64,000 bases of DNA, from NCBI RefSeq assembly GCF_021117405.1, contig NZ_CP088251.1:682001-746000 (forward strand), in the 5' to 3' direction. Within the stretch, counting starts at the first letter, position 1. Every line of letters starts with the position of its first letter. The DNA is from Frateuria edaphi (lineage in GTDB: Bacteria; Pseudomonadota; Gammaproteobacteria; Xanthomonadales; Rhodanobacteraceae). Positions 25,292 to 34,465 of this stretch are shown here, piece after piece. Under the pieces are notes generated by a model that worked only from the letters and a program-made list of their open reading frames with translations, was not told where the DNA came from and ran no database searches. A program made the position numbers and the translations under genes.

Positions 25292-25660
25292 TCAGGCGGC
25301 CATCGGGACCTTGTCGAGGAAGCCATGCACGCGGCGAATGCGGCCTTCGTCCAGCTCGGCCACGTCGAAGCCGATCACCAGCGGTTCGTCGGCGCCGGGC
25401 GCGGCGAGGTGCCAGTGGAAGCGGGCCAGGTCGTGGTGCGCGTCGACGTCGCCGGCCAGCGTGAAGACATGGCCGGGGAACATGCCCTGCACCGCGTCGA
25501 TGGTCATGTCGATGGCCTCCCAGCCGCGCGCCTGCGCCAGCGGATCGGTATAGATGGCGTGCTCGGCGTAGACGTCCTCGATCAGCACGCGGCGGCGCAG
25601 CGGATCGGTCTCGTTCCAGGCGCGGATGTAGTTGGCGATCAGTTTGCGGGTGGCGTTCAT
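25292..25660 (-). CDS. NTF2/SnoaL-like protein
   Basis: The 122-residue protein is a single NTF2-fold domain (NYIRAWNETDPLRRRVLIEDVYAEHAIYTDPLAQARGWEAI...). Such proteins are small cone-shaped enzymes or ligand binders, often isomerases. It leads the operon with the haloperoxidase-like hydrolase. A perfect palindrome lies 57 bases before its ATG. The reaction is unknown. Confidence 0.85.
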   Translation of the reverse strand: MNATRKLIANYIRAWNETDPLRRRVLIEDVYAEHAIYTDPLAQARGWEAIDMTIDAVQGMFPGHVFTLAGDVDAHHDLARFHWHLAAPGADEPLVIGFDVAELDEGRIRRVHGFLDKVPMAA

Positions 25661-25716
25661 GGCGGTGCTCCGTCTCGGGTGTGGGCACAGCTTGCGGCCA
25701 CCGCCGCGGCGGGGCG

Positions 25717-25733
25717 ATTACCTGGCAGGTAAT
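25717..25733. promoter_or_regulatory. Perfect palindromic operator ATTACCTG-G-CAGGTAAT
   Basis: Two 8-base arms are perfectly inverted around a single base, between the divergent NTF2-like gene (minus) and the small acidic protein gene (plus). It is the clearest regulator site in this stretch; the nearby XRE protein is the obvious candidate to bind it, by position only. Confidence 0.65.
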
Positions 25734-25808
25734 GGAACGCGGCAGGCTTCTCGCCGCCGCGACGTCGTGCGCCGGATGCTGACGTCCCCTGCAGAGGGAG
25801 CGAAGGCC

Positions 25809-26114
25809 ATGAGCAGACAGCGCAGCCCTGACGAACCCGAACGACCCATCGCGCGCGGCGCGGGCGCCGACCATCCGGCCGACGAGCCGGCACGCGCTGG
25901 CGAGCACGGCGGTGACGTGCGGCACGACCGCCTGGACACCATCGAGTGGGCCGACGACCGCACGCGGGCGCTGGATCCCCACGCTGGCATGGACGAAGCG
26001 CCGATCGAGGACCTGATGGACGGTGGCGAGACCAACGCGTCCTACCGCGCGGAGGCGAGGCGGGCCACGCCCACGCTCGATCCCGAAAGCGAGAGCGGGG
26101 ACGACGGCGCCTAG
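25809..26114 (+). CDS. Small acidic, probably disordered protein
   Basis: The 101-residue protein is rich in Asp, Glu, Arg, Pro and Gly, with no hydrophobic core. It has a DRLDTIEWADDRTRALDPHAGMDEAPIEDLMDGGETNASYRAEAR segment that may hold a short conserved core. Third codon positions are almost all G or C, as in real genes here, and GAGGGAG lies upstream of ATG 25809. Its stop overlaps that of the convergent MFS gene by two bases. I do not recognise it. Confidence 0.6.
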   Translation: MSRQRSPDEPERPIARGAGADHPADEPARAGEHGGDVRHDRLDTIEWADDRTRALDPHAGMDEAPIEDLMDGGETNASYRAEARRATPTLDPESESGDDGA

Positions 26115-27556
26115 TGCACCGGCGAGGCTTCCGCTGTAGCCATCGACTGGCGCGGACGCAGCAGCAATCCACCGAGCAGCGCCGCCAGTACCGCGAAACC
26201 GGTCCCGGCCAGGAACGCGGCGCGATAGCCCGCGTTGAGCGCGGCCGCCTGCGCGATGCCGGTTTCCAGCGCCGCGCCGGTGCGCGCCGCCGCGAGGCTG
26301 GCCAGCACCGCCAGGCCGAGTGCGCCACCCATCATGAAGGCGGTGTTGACGATGCCCGAGGCCAGGCCCGAATCGCGCGGCTCGACGTCGTTCATCGCCG
26401 CCAGCAACACCGGGTTGAAGGCGATGCCCGCGCCCAGGCCGAGCAGCAACATGCCGGGCAACACGTCGACAAGGAAATGTCCGTCCGCCGGTGCGCGTGC
26501 GAACAGCGCCAATCCCAGGGCGGCGACCAGCAGGCCGCCGGCCAGCGGCCGGCGGATGCCGAAGCGCATCACGATGCGCGCGGAAAGACCGAGCGAGCAG
26601 GCGGCCATCACCAGGTTGCCGGGCAGGAAGGCCAGGCCCACTTCCATCGGCCCGTAGCCGAGCACCAGCTGCAGGTACAACGCGGACAGGAAGAACCAGG
26701 CGAACATCGCGCCGGCCCACAGCACGCCGACCACGTTGGCGATCGCCAGGTTGCGCAGGCGGAACAGCTTCAGCGGCACCAGCGGCGCGCGCACGCGCGT
26801 CTCGATGAAGAGGAACAGTACGAACAGCCCCACCGCCACGGCGAGCATGCCCAGCGTGCGCGCCGACAGCCAGCCGGCCTGGTTGCCGTCGACGATCGCG
26901 TAGACCGCCAGGATCAGCGCCGCGGTGACGGCAAGCGCGCCGCCGACGTCCAGGTGGCGCACGTCACTGCTGCCGTGCACCGCGGGCAGCAGCCGGAGCG
27001 AAGCGACGAACACCGCCAGGCCGATCGGCAGGTTGACCAGGAACACCCAGTGCCAGCTCAGCGTGCTCACCAGCAGCCCGCCAAGCAGCACGCCCACGCT
27101 ACCGCCGCCGGCGCAGACGAAGCCGTACACGCCCATCGCCTTCGCCCGCTCGGCCGGTTCGGTGAACAGGTCCATGATCAGAGACAGCGCCACCGCGGTG
27201 ACCACCGCGCCGCCCAGGCCCTGGATGCCGCGCGCGATCACCAGCCATTCGCGCGAACCGGCCATGCCGCATGCCAGCGAGGCGAGGGTGAACAGCACCA
27301 ACCCGAGCAGGAACAGCTTGCGGTGTCCGAACAGGTCGCCCAGCCGCCCGCCCAGCAGCAGGAAGCCGCCATAGGTCAGCACGTAGGCGTTCACGACCCA
27401 GGCCAGCGTGGCTTCGGAGAAGCCCAGGTCCGCGCGGATCGAGGGCAGCGCCACGTTCACGATGGTGGTGTCCAGCACGATCATCAGCACGCCCAGGCAC
27501 AGCACGGTGAGGGCGAGCCAGCGGCCGTCGCGGGCGTGGGTGGTCGGGGTCGGCAT
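26111..27556 (-). CDS. MFS multidrug exporter, DHA2 (EmrB/QacA) family
   Basis: The 481-residue protein has about 14 membrane helices. It carries the DHA2 motifs VLDTTIVNVALPSI (residues 26-39), LTYGGFLLLGGRLGDLFGHRK (motif A) and VCAGGGSVGVLLGGLL (motif C, typical of antiporters that export). ATG 27556 is the family N-terminus; further upstream in-frame sequence is a shadow of tsaB. It is likely a proton-driven drug or metabolite exporter in the inner membrane, divergent from tsaB. Confidence 0.92.
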   Translation of the reverse strand: MPTPTTHARDGRWLALTVLCLGVLMIVLDTTIVNVALPSIRADLGFSEATLAWVVNAYVLTYGGFLLLGGRLGDLFGHRKLFLLGLVLFTLASLACGMAGSREWLVIARGIQGLGGAVVTAVALSLIMDLFTEPAERAKAMGVYGFVCAGGGSVGVLLGGLLVSTLSWHWVFLVNLPIGLAVFVASLRLLPAVHGSSDVRHLDVGGALAVTAALILAVYAIVDGNQAGWLSARTLGMLAVAVGLFVLFLFIETRVRAPLVPLKLFRLRNLAIANVVGVLWAGAMFAWFFLSALYLQLVLGYGPMEVGLAFLPGNLVMAACSLGLSARIVMRFGIRRPLAGGLLVAALGLALFARAPADGHFLVDVLPGMLLLGLGAGIAFNPVLLAAMNDVEPRDSGLASGIVNTAFMMGGALGLAVLASLAAARTGAALETGIAQAAALNAGYRAAFLAGTGFAVLAALLGGLLLRPRQSMATAEASPVH

Positions 27557-27588
27557 GTTCAAGCGGGAGCTCCTTGACGGGCGTGCAG

Positions 27589-27624
27589 CATGGCAGGGAT
27601 CGCCGGGTTTCATCAGCTGCCATG
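27589..27624. promoter_or_regulatory. Inverted repeat upstream of the MFS gene
   Basis: CATGGCAG (27589-27596) and CTGCCATG (27617-27624) form perfect 8-base arms 20 bases apart, 33 bases before the exporter ATG. This may be a repressor site. No regulator gene lies beside it. Confidence 0.35.
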
Positions 27625-27689
27625 ACGACGATTTGCCCGCGCCCGTATCGACAACCGACCGCCCGGGCAGGGCGTGCGAGAATTCCCGC

Positions 27690-28385
27690 ATGAACCTGCT
27701 CGCCATCGAAACCAGCACCGAAGCCTGTTCCGTCGCCCTCGTGCACGGACAGGAAGTGATCGCCCGCAGCGAACTGGCCCCGCGCCGCCACGCCGAACTC
27801 GCGCTGCCGATGGCCGATGCGCTGCTCGCCGAAGCGGGGCTAGGCCGGCATGCGCTGGATGCGATTGCGGTGGGCCGCGGCCCCGGCGCGTTCACCGGCG
27901 TGCGGCTGGGCGTGGCGCTCGCGCAGGGCATGGCGTTGGCGCTGGACCGGCCGGTGGTGCCGGTGTCCTCGCTGGCCGCGCTGGCGCTGGAGGCGCCGGA
28001 GGACGAGGCGGCGATCCTGGCTGTGATCGACGCACGCATGGGCGAGATCTATGCCGCCTGCTATCGCCGCGATGGCAACAGTGGCCTGGTGGCGCTGGAC
28101 GAGGAGCGCGTCTGCGCACCCGACGCGCTGGTGTTGCCGCAAGCCCAGGCGTGGAGCGTCGTCGGCAGCGGATGGAGGACGTACGCGGACGTGCTGCGGA
28201 AGCATCTGACCGGCGAGCTGCGACAGGCCGAAGGCGACCGTTACCCGCAGGCCCGCCACGTGGCGGAACTCGCCGTGCGCGAATACCAGGCGGGCCGGGC
28301 CGTTTCGCCGGAACAGGCCTTGCCGGTGTACCTGCGGGACAAGGTGGCGTTGACGCTGGCCGAGCAGGGGCGCGCCAGCTCCTAG
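27690..28385 (+). CDS. tsaB: TsaB, tRNA threonylcarbamoyladenosine synthesis protein
   Basis: The 231-residue protein starts MNLLAIETSTEACSVAL and has HAELALPM and GPGAFTGVRLGVALAQGMALAL, the TsaB signature. TsaB is an ASKHA-fold protein that binds TsaD and TsaE so that the complex can place the threonylcarbamoyl group on A37 of ANN-decoding tRNAs. A longer upstream frame is a shadow of the MFS gene. It stands alone here. Confidence 0.95.
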   Translation: MNLLAIETSTEACSVALVHGQEVIARSELAPRRHAELALPMADALLAEAGLGRHALDAIAVGRGPGAFTGVRLGVALAQGMALALDRPVVPVSSLAALALEAPEDEAAILAVIDARMGEIYAACYRRDGNSGLVALDEERVCAPDALVLPQAQAWSVVGSGWRTYADVLRKHLTGELRQAEGDRYPQARHVAELAVREYQAGRAVSPEQALPVYLRDKVALTLAEQGRASS

Positions 28386-28394
28386 CTCCCCGGA

Positions 28395-28560
28395 CCTTTC
28401 GACTTCGGCCCTGCGCCCAGGGCGGACGGTTACGGAAGCGTCCGATTTCAGTTCGACGGCCACTCGAGTTCGATGCGGAAGGCGACAAACGGCATCTGCC
28501 CGGAACAAGCGAAGAATTTTTCCGTTCGCCCTCAGCTGGCGCAGCGAAGTCGAAGGGCCG
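28395..28560. repeat. Inverted pair of a dispersed repeat
   Basis: CTTTCGACTTCGGCCCTGCG (from 28395) is inversely matched by GCAGCGAAGTCGAAGGGCC (from 28541). Related sequence lies at 41572-41651. These look like the short GAAGTCGAAG-bearing intergenic repeats common in xanthomonads. The pair fills the tsaB-yeiH gap. Confidence 0.5.
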
Positions 28561-28578
28561 CGATCCACGGGGCTGGCC

Positions 28579-29595
28579 TCAAAGCCGCCCGATCGCCAGC
28601 TGCACCAGCAGGCTGCTCACCGCCACCGCGATCCACACGCCGAACCCCAGCAGGATCGGTCGCGGCCCGCTGGAAATCATCCTGCGCAGGTTGGCCGACA
28701 GCCCGATCGCGGTCAGCGCCATGATGATCAGGAATTCCGCCAGCTGGTGGATCAGCGGCTGCGCCGCCACCGGCACCAGCCCCGCCGTGCGCACCGCCGA
28801 GGCGACCAGGAACCACAGGATGAACCAGGGAAAGATGCGCTTGAGGCTGAAGTCGGCCGCGCCTTTCTTTTTCTCCCGCATCGCCACCATCACCGCCAGC
28901 GTGATGCACACCGGGATGATCAGCGTGGCGCGGGTGAGCTTGACGATGGTGGCGTAGTCGCCGGCCGCATGGCTGTAGCTGTAGCCGGCCGCGACCACCG
29001 AGGACGTGTCGTTGATCGCCGTGCCCGCCCACAGCCCGAAACCCAGGTCGGACAGGTGCATCAGGTGCCCCAGCAGCGGGAACAGCAGCACCGCCACCAC
29101 GTTGAACAGGAAGATGGTGGAGATCGCGAATGCAGTGTCGTGCTCGTCGGGCTTGATGATCGGCGTCACCGCCGCGATCGCCGAGCCGCCGCAGATCGCG
29201 GTGCCCACGCCGATCAGCACCTTGAGCTGGTCGTGCACACCGAGCAGCCGGCCCAGCCCCCACGCCGCGACGAAGGCCGCGCTCATGGTGATCAGCGTCA
29301 CCGACAGTGACTCCAGCCCGGTCTTCGCCACCTGGTCGAGGCTGAGCCCGAAGCCCAGCGCGATGATCGACCACTGCAGCACCTGCTTGCCGGCAAACTG
29401 GATGCCAGGCGTGAAGCGCGCGCCGGGCGACAGGGTGTTGCGCACCAGGATGCCGAGCACGATGCCGATCACCGGCCCTCCGACCAGCGGCGCCAGGTGT
29501 CCCAGCCACAGCGCTACCAGCGCGATGGCGAGCGCGAGGCCCAGGCCCGGCAGGCGGGCAGGCAGGGTGGGGGCGGGCGTGGCGGCGGCGCTCAT
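28579..29595 (-). CDS. yeiH: YeiH-family putative sulfate/sulfonate exporter
   Basis: The 338-residue protein has about ten membrane segments and the UPF0324/YeiH motifs GPVIGIVLGILVRN, GVGTAICGGSAIAAVTPII and GTAINDTSSVVAAG. E. coli YeiH is 349 residues and lies divergent from the LysR gene yeiE; the same arrangement is found here. The start at 29595 is the last ATG before the first helix; an upstream ATG adds a polar stretch. Transport substrate in this family is not firmly known. Confidence 0.9.
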   Translation of the reverse strand: MSAAATPAPTLPARLPGLGLALAIALVALWLGHLAPLVGGPVIGIVLGILVRNTLSPGARFTPGIQFAGKQVLQWSIIALGFGLSLDQVAKTGLESLSVTLITMSAAFVAAWGLGRLLGVHDQLKVLIGVGTAICGGSAIAAVTPIIKPDEHDTAFAISTIFLFNVVAVLLFPLLGHLMHLSDLGFGLWAGTAINDTSSVVAAGYSYSHAAGDYATIVKLTRATLIIPVCITLAVMVAMREKKKGAADFSLKRIFPWFILWFLVASAVRTAGLVPVAAQPLIHQLAEFLIIMALTAIGLSANLRRMISSGPRPILLGFGVWIAVAVSSLLVQLAIGRL

Positions 29596-29643
29596 CGTTG
29601 GCTCGGGTGGCGAAGTCCGCCCATTGTCCCTGTGCGTGACCAT

Positions 29644-29686
29644 CAGCAAAACTTTGCATGCTTGATGGTTGCTATAAGCTTTGCTG
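29644..29686. promoter_or_regulatory. Inverted repeat operator between yeiH and the yeiE-like gene
   Basis: CAGCAAAACTT (29644-29654) is matched by AAGCTTTGCTG (29676-29686) with one mismatch across 21 intervening bases. It ends one base before the yeiE-like ATG, and TATAAG at 29673-29678 inside it could be that gene's -10 box. Fits a LysR-type autoregulatory site. Confidence 0.6.
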
Positions 29687-29687
29687 A

Positions 29688-30566
29688 ATGCTGAACATCA
29701 CGCCCCGACAGCTCGACGTGTTCGTGCAGACCGCGCTGCACGGCAGCCTGCGCGCGGCCGCCGAGCGCGTGCACCTGACCCAGCCCGCCGCGAGCATGGC
29801 GCTGGCGGAGCTGGAACGGCAGCTCGGTGCGCCGCTGTTCGACCGCGAACGCGGGCGGCTGCACCTCAACGCACGCGGGCGCGAACTGCTGCCGCGCGCG
29901 CAGGAATTGCTCGAGCGGCACGCGGAACTGGCCCGATTCGGGCAGGGCGATGCGCAGGCACTGGCGGGTGAACTGCGCATCGGCGCGAGCAACACGGTCG
30001 GTAACTACCTGGTCGGCGAACTGCTAGGCGGCTTCGTGCGTGCGCAGCCGCAGGTGGCGATCCGGCTGCGCGTGGCCAATACCGACACCATCGCGTCGCA
30101 ACTGCTCGACCACGCGCTGGACGTCGGCTGCGTGGAGGGTCCGGTCGCGCATCCGCAGCTGGAACTCAAGCCCTGGCGCGAGGACCGGCTGCGCGTGTGT
30201 GCGCCGCCGGGGCATCCGCTGGCGCGCAAGCGTTCACTCAAGCCGGCGGATTTCGCCGGCGCCCGCTGGGTGTTGCGCGAGCCAGGCTCGGCCACCCGCG
30301 CCACCACCGAGCGTGTGCTCGCGCAATTGCCGCCGGGCGAAACGGTACTGGAGCTCGACCAGATCGAAGCGATCAAGCAGGCCGTCGCCGCCGGCCTCGG
30401 CATCGCCTGCCTGCCGGAGGTGGCACTGGTCGATGCGCTGGCGACCGGACGGCTGGTGGTCCTGAAGACGCCCTTCCTCGATCTCAGGCGCATGCTTTCG
30501 CTGCTGCTGCACCGGCAGAAATACCGCGGCGCGCTACTCGAAGCCTTCCTGCAGACCGTCATGTAG
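29688..30566 (+). CDS. yeiE: YeiE-like LysR-family regulator
   Basis: The 292-residue protein has a LysR helix-turn-helix at residues 1-60 (ITPRQLDVFVQTALHGSLRAAAERVHLTQPAASMALAELERQLG) and an effector domain with IGASNTVGNYLVGELLGGFVRAQPQV, VGCVEGPV, WVLREPGSATR and EAIKQAVAAGLGIACLPE. These fit E. coli YeiE well from memory. YeiE responds to sulfite in enteric bacteria; here that is an inference. No Shine-Dalgarno precedes the ATG. It diverges from yeiH. Confidence 0.9.
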   Translation: MLNITPRQLDVFVQTALHGSLRAAAERVHLTQPAASMALAELERQLGAPLFDRERGRLHLNARGRELLPRAQELLERHAELARFGQGDAQALAGELRIGASNTVGNYLVGELLGGFVRAQPQVAIRLRVANTDTIASQLLDHALDVGCVEGPVAHPQLELKPWREDRLRVCAPPGHPLARKRSLKPADFAGARWVLREPGSATRATTERVLAQLPPGETVLELDQIEAIKQAVAAGLGIACLPEVALVDALATGRLVVLKTPFLDLRRMLSLLLHRQKYRGALLEAFLQTVM

Positions 30567-30617
30567 GCGGGCAGCTTGCCGGCAGGTTCACCCTGGCGGC
30601 GCTAGCGTCCGCTGGCC

Positions 30618-31280
30618 ATGGCAACGCGTTCGGTCAGCAACCCCTTCGGCGTCCCGCTGGCCAAGCCCGTGGACGAGGTACCGGCGGGCGCCCTCGCCAC
30701 GTTGCGGCGCGAGGCGCGCGACTGCCACGCCTGTCCGCTGTGGCGCTACGGTACGCAGACGGTGTTCGGGCAGGGTCCGGCGTCGGCCCGGGTGATGTTG
30801 ATCGGCGAACAGCCCGGGCTGCACGAGGACCGCGAAGGCGTGCCGTTCGTCGGTCCCGCCGGGCAACTGCTCGATCGCGCGCTGGGCGAAGCGGGACTGG
30901 ACCGCTCCACCTTGTACCTGACCAACACCGTCAAGCATTTCAAGTACGAGATGCGCGGCACCGCCAAGCTGCACAAGCGCGCCAATGCGGCCGAGCAGGC
31001 GGCTTGCCGCATGTGGCTGGCCGCCGAGCTGCTGCGGGTGAAGCCGAAGCTGGTGGTGGGCCTGGGCGCCATGGCGGCACAGACGATGTTCGGCAATGCC
31101 TTCCGCATCACCCGCGAGCGCGGCGTGTGGCGACCGCTGGGCGAAGGCGCGCAGGGACTGGCGACCTGGCATCCCTCCGCCGTGCTGCGCATGCCGGAGG
31201 AAGCGAAGCGGCACCAGGCATTCGACGAACTGGTGGCGGATCTGCGGATGGTGGCCGGAGCGCTGGGAAGACTGACGTAG
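30618..31280 (+). CDS. UdgX-like uracil-DNA glycosylase
   Basis: The 220-residue protein has an iron-sulfur family-4 UDG fold: CHACPLW near residue 36 gives the first cysteines, GEQPG the catalytic motif A, and ATWHPSAVLR motif B. It also has TNTVKHFKYEMRG-TAKLHKR in the place of the KRRIH loop of UdgX, the family that binds uracil-DNA covalently through that histidine. The His is kept (K-L-H) but the two arginines are not. It is convergent with dnaE2, the last gene of the SOS mutagenesis cassette. Confidence 0.88.
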   Translation: MATRSVSNPFGVPLAKPVDEVPAGALATLRREARDCHACPLWRYGTQTVFGQGPASARVMLIGEQPGLHEDREGVPFVGPAGQLLDRALGEAGLDRSTLYLTNTVKHFKYEMRGTAKLHKRANAAEQAACRMWLAAELLRVKPKLVVGLGAMAAQTMFGNAFRITRERGVWRPLGEGAQGLATWHPSAVLRMPEEAKRHQAFDELVADLRMVAGALGRLT

Positions 31281-31300
31281 GGCGGGCTTCAACCCACCGC
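31277..31300 (+). repeat. REP-like GTAG hairpin (copy A)
   Basis: GTAGGGCGGGCTTCAACCC and the bases after it form a short hairpin headed by GTAG. The TAG is also the stop codon of the UdgX-like gene. It matches the copies at 36567, 46856 and 56564 and lies between the convergent UdgX-like and dnaE2 genes. Confidence 0.6.
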
Positions 31301-31308
31301 AGGCAGCC

Positions 31309-34300
31309 TCAATGGAAATCCCGCGAGCGCACGTCCAGCTCGCCCAGCATCGGTGTCAGGTCTTCCAGCGTGTGCGCGATCAGGTGCTGGACGCCATGCT
31401 CGCTTTCCAGGTGGCCTTCGATCGCCAGCAACCGCGATGCAAGCAGCACGCGACGCTGGCGCAGCACCACGCGCCGCCAGATCACCACGTTGGTCAGCCC
31501 GAACTCGTCCTCGATGGTCAGGAACACCACGCCGCTGGAGGTCTGGGGCTGCTGGCGCAGGGTGACGATGCCGGCGACCCGTACGGGTCGTCCGTTCGGC
31601 ACGCCGGCCAGTTCGTTGGATGCGCGGAAGTGCCGCGCACGCAGACGGGAGCGCAGCAGGCGCAGCGGATGCGGGCCCAGCGTGGTACCGGTGAGCGCGT
31701 AGTCGGCGCGCAGGTCTTCGCCGCGCGTGGGCAGCGGCAGCGCGATGGTTTCCGTTTCTGGCGTGGAGCCGGGGAACAGCGGCAGCTGCGGTTCCACGCC
31801 AGCGATCGCCCAGCGCGCGCGATGACGATGGCCGGCCAGTGCGCGCAGCGCGCCCGAGTCGGCGAGCAGGGCCTGGTCGCGGCGGTCCAGCTTCGCGCGA
31901 ATGCTGAGGTCTCCCACGTCGACGAACGGCCATTGTCCGCGAGCGGCCATGATGTCTTTTGCGGTCGCTTCGCAGAAGCCACGGATCAGCCGCAGGCCCA
32001 TGCGGATCGCCGGCTGCAGGCGTGGATCGCGTTCGGGCTCGAGCGTGCAGTCCCAGTCGCTGTGGCGCACGTCGATGGGCAACGTGCGGATACCGTGGCG
32101 GCGGGCGTCCTGCAGCAACTGGTCGGGCGAGTAGAAGCCCATCGGCGCGGAGTTGATCAGCGCGCAGGCGAACGCCGCCGGCTCGTGGCACTTGAGCCAG
32201 CTGCTGACGTAGGCGAGCAGGGCGAAGCTGGCCGCGTGCGACTCGGGAAAGCCGTAGCTGCCGAAGCCCTTGATCTGCTCGAACAGGTGCTCGCCAAACT
32301 CGCGGCTGTAGCCGTTCCTCAGCATGCCGGCGAGCAGCTTTTCGCGATGCGGCTCCAGCCCGCCATGGCGTTTCCAGGCGGCCATCGAACGGCGCAGCGC
32401 ATCGGCCTGGCTGCCGTTGAAGTCGGCGGCGACCATGGCGATCTGCATCACCTGCTCCTGGAACAGCGGAACGCCGAGCGTGCGCTTCAGGACGTTTTTG
32501 AGCGCCTCGGAGGGATAGCTGACTTCCTCCTCGCCGTTACGCCGGCGCAGGTAGGGATGCACCATGTCGCCCTGGATTGGGCCGGGCCGCACGATCGCCA
32601 CCTCGATCACCAGGTCGTAGAACTCCTTCGGCTTCAGGCGCGGCAGCATGGCCATCTGTGCGCGCGATTCGATCTGGAACACGCCGATGGTGTCGGCGCG
32701 GCTGATCATGTCGTAGGTGGGCTTGTCGTCCTTGTGGTCCTTGTTGATGCCGGCGATGGTGTAGTCGCCGCGGCCGTTCGACTTCAGCAGGTCAAAGGTC
32801 TTGCGGAGCGCCGTGAGCATGCCCAGTGCCAGGCAGTCCACTTTCAGCATGCCCAGCGTGTCCAGGTCGTCCTTGTTCCACTGGATCACCGTGCGGCCGT
32901 CCATGGCGGTGTTCTCCACCGGCACCAGCGTGGAGAGCGGATGCTCGGAAATGACGAAGCCGCCGGGATGCTGGGAGAGGTGGCGCGGAAAGCCGATCAA
33001 TTGCACGGTGAGTGCGAGCACCTGCCGGATCAGCGGTGTGTCCGGATCGAAGCCGCGCTCGCGCAGCCGGTCCGACGGAGGCACTTCGCCGCTCCAGCGA
33101 TCGAGGGTGGAGGAGAGCTCTCCAGCCAGTTCCGGCGACATGCCCAGTGCGCGTGCCACGTCGCGGATCGCACCGCGGCCGCGGTACTCGGTCGCCACCG
33201 CGGTGAGCGCGGCGCGGTCGCGGCCGTAGCGGTCGAACACGTATTGCAGCACTTCCTCGCGGCGTTCGTGTTCGAAGTCGACGTCGATGTCCGGCGGCTC
33301 GTCGCGATCCATCGAGATGAAGCGCTCGAAAAGCAGGTTGCTGGTTGCCGGGTCGGCCTCGGTAATGCCGAGCACGAAGCAAACCAGCGAATTGGCGGCC
33401 GAGCCGCGGCCTTGGCAGAGGATGTCCTTCGACCGCGCGAAGCGAACGATGTCGTGCACGGTAAGGAAGTAGGACTCGAACTTCTTGACCCGGATAAGGG
33501 CCAGTTCGCTCTCGATCTGTCCGCGCCACTCGTCCTTCACGGTGACCGGCCAGCGCCAGCGCACGCCTTCCTCGACCAGTTGGCGCAGCCAGCTGGTCGG
33601 AGTGTGGCCCTGGGGTACCAGTTCGTGCGGGTAGGTGTACTCGAGCTCTTCCAGCTTGAACGTGCAGCGCCGCGCGATCGCGACGCTCTCGGCCAGCAGT
33701 TCGGGTGGATGGATGGCCGAGAGCGCGCGGCGCGTGCGCAGGTGCCGCTCGCCGTTGGAGAACAGCCGGTGGCCGGCCTGCGCCACGGTGGTGTGGTGGC
33801 GGATCGCGGTCATCACGTCCTGCAGCGGGCGGCGGGCGCGTACGTGCATATGCGCGTCGCCGCTGGCGACCAGCGGCAGGGCGAGTCGTTCGCCCAGGGC
33901 GCGCAGGGAGGCCAGGCGGGCGTCGTCGTCGGGACCGCGGTGAAGCTCGACCGCGAGCCAGCAGCGGTCCGGGAAGCGCGCCTTCAGCCAGGCCCCTTCG
34001 GTCTCGTCGGGCTGCATGCCGGGCAGCCACAACGCAAGCAGGCCGTCGGTATCGCCGAGGTCCTCGCGCAAGGATTCGTAGCTGCCCTTGGGCGCGCGAC
34101 GACGACTGGTGGTGATGAGCTGGCACAGCCGCGCGTAGCCTTGCTGGTTCTCCACCAACAACACGCACTTCGGTCCGTCGACGAACTGGAACTCGCTGCC
34201 GACGATGAGCTTGACGCCGGTTTCGCGCGAGGCTTCCAGCGCGCGCACGATGCCGGCGAGCGTGCATTCGTCGGTGATGGCGAGGGCGCTGTAGCCCTGC

Positions 34301-34398
34301 TGCTTCGCACGTTCGAACAGTTCGATCGCCAGCGAGGCGCCGCGCTGGAAGCTGAAGGCGGAGAGGCAGTGGAGTTCGGCGTAGGCGGGCAGGCTCAT
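31309..34398 (-). CDS. dnaE2: DnaE2 (ImuC) error-prone DNA polymerase III alpha subunit
   Basis: The 1029-residue protein begins [17 protein letters not shown], the PHP-domain start of DnaE2. It has the catalytic [17 protein letters not shown] near residue 376 and the [16 protein letters not shown] pattern. It lacks the longer C-terminus of replicative DnaE1, as expected. With ImuA and ImuB it makes the SOS-induced translesion mutasome. GGAGG precedes its ATG. It is the last gene of lexA-imuA-imuB-dnaE2; the gap from imuB is 67 bp. Confidence 0.96.
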   Translation of the reverse strand: MSLPAYAELHCLSAFSFQRGASLAIELFERAKQQGYSALAITDECTLAGIVRALEASRETGVKLIVGSEFQFVDGPKCVLLVENQQGYARLCQLITTSRRRAPKGSYESLREDLGDTDGLLALWLPGMQPDETEGAWLKARFPDRCWLAVELHRGPDDDARLASLRALGERLALPLVASGDAHMHVRARRPLQDVMTAIRHHTTVAQAGHRLFSNGERHLRTRRALSAIHPPELLAESVAIARRCTFKLEELEYTYPHELVPQGHTPTSWLRQLVEEGVRWRWPVTVKDEWRGQIESELALIRVKKFESYFLTVHDIVRFARSKDILCQGRGSAANSLVCFVLGITEADPATSNLLFERFISMDRDEPPDIDVDFEHERREEVLQYVFDRYGRDRAALTAVATEYRGRGAIRDVARALGMSPELAGELSSTLDRWSGEVPPSDRLRERGFDPDTPLIRQVLALTVQLIGFPRHLSQHPGGFVISEHPLSTLVPVENTAMDGRTVIQWNKDDLDTLGMLKVDCLALGMLTALRKTFDLLKSNGRGDYTIAGINKDHKDDKPTYDMISRADTIGVFQIESRAQMAMLPRLKPKEFYDLVIEVAIVRPGPIQGDMVHPYLRRRNGEEEVSYPSEALKNVLKRTLGVPLFQEQVMQIAMVAADFNGSQADALRRSMAAWKRHGGLEPHREKLLAGMLRNGYSREFGEHLFEQIKGFGSYGFPESHAASFALLAYVSSWLKCHEPAAFACALINSAPMGFYSPDQLLQDARRHGIRTLPIDVRHSDWDCTLEPERDPRLQPAIRMGLRLIRGFCEATAKDIMAARGQWPFVDVGDLSIRAKLDRRDQALLADSGALRALAGHRHRARWAIAGVEPQLPLFPGSTPETETIALPLPTRGEDLRADYALTGTTLGPHPLRLLRSRLRARHFRASNELAGVPNGRPVRVAGIVTLRQQPQTSSGVVFLTIEDEFGLTNVVIWRRVVLRQRRVLLASRLLAIEGHLESEHGVQHLIAHTLEDLTPMLGELDVRSRDFH

Positions 34399-34465
34399 GC
34401 AGCTACCCTCCGGCTCTGCCGGGCCCGTTCTTGTGTGTGCGTCGCGGCAATGATGGCCAGGAGGT

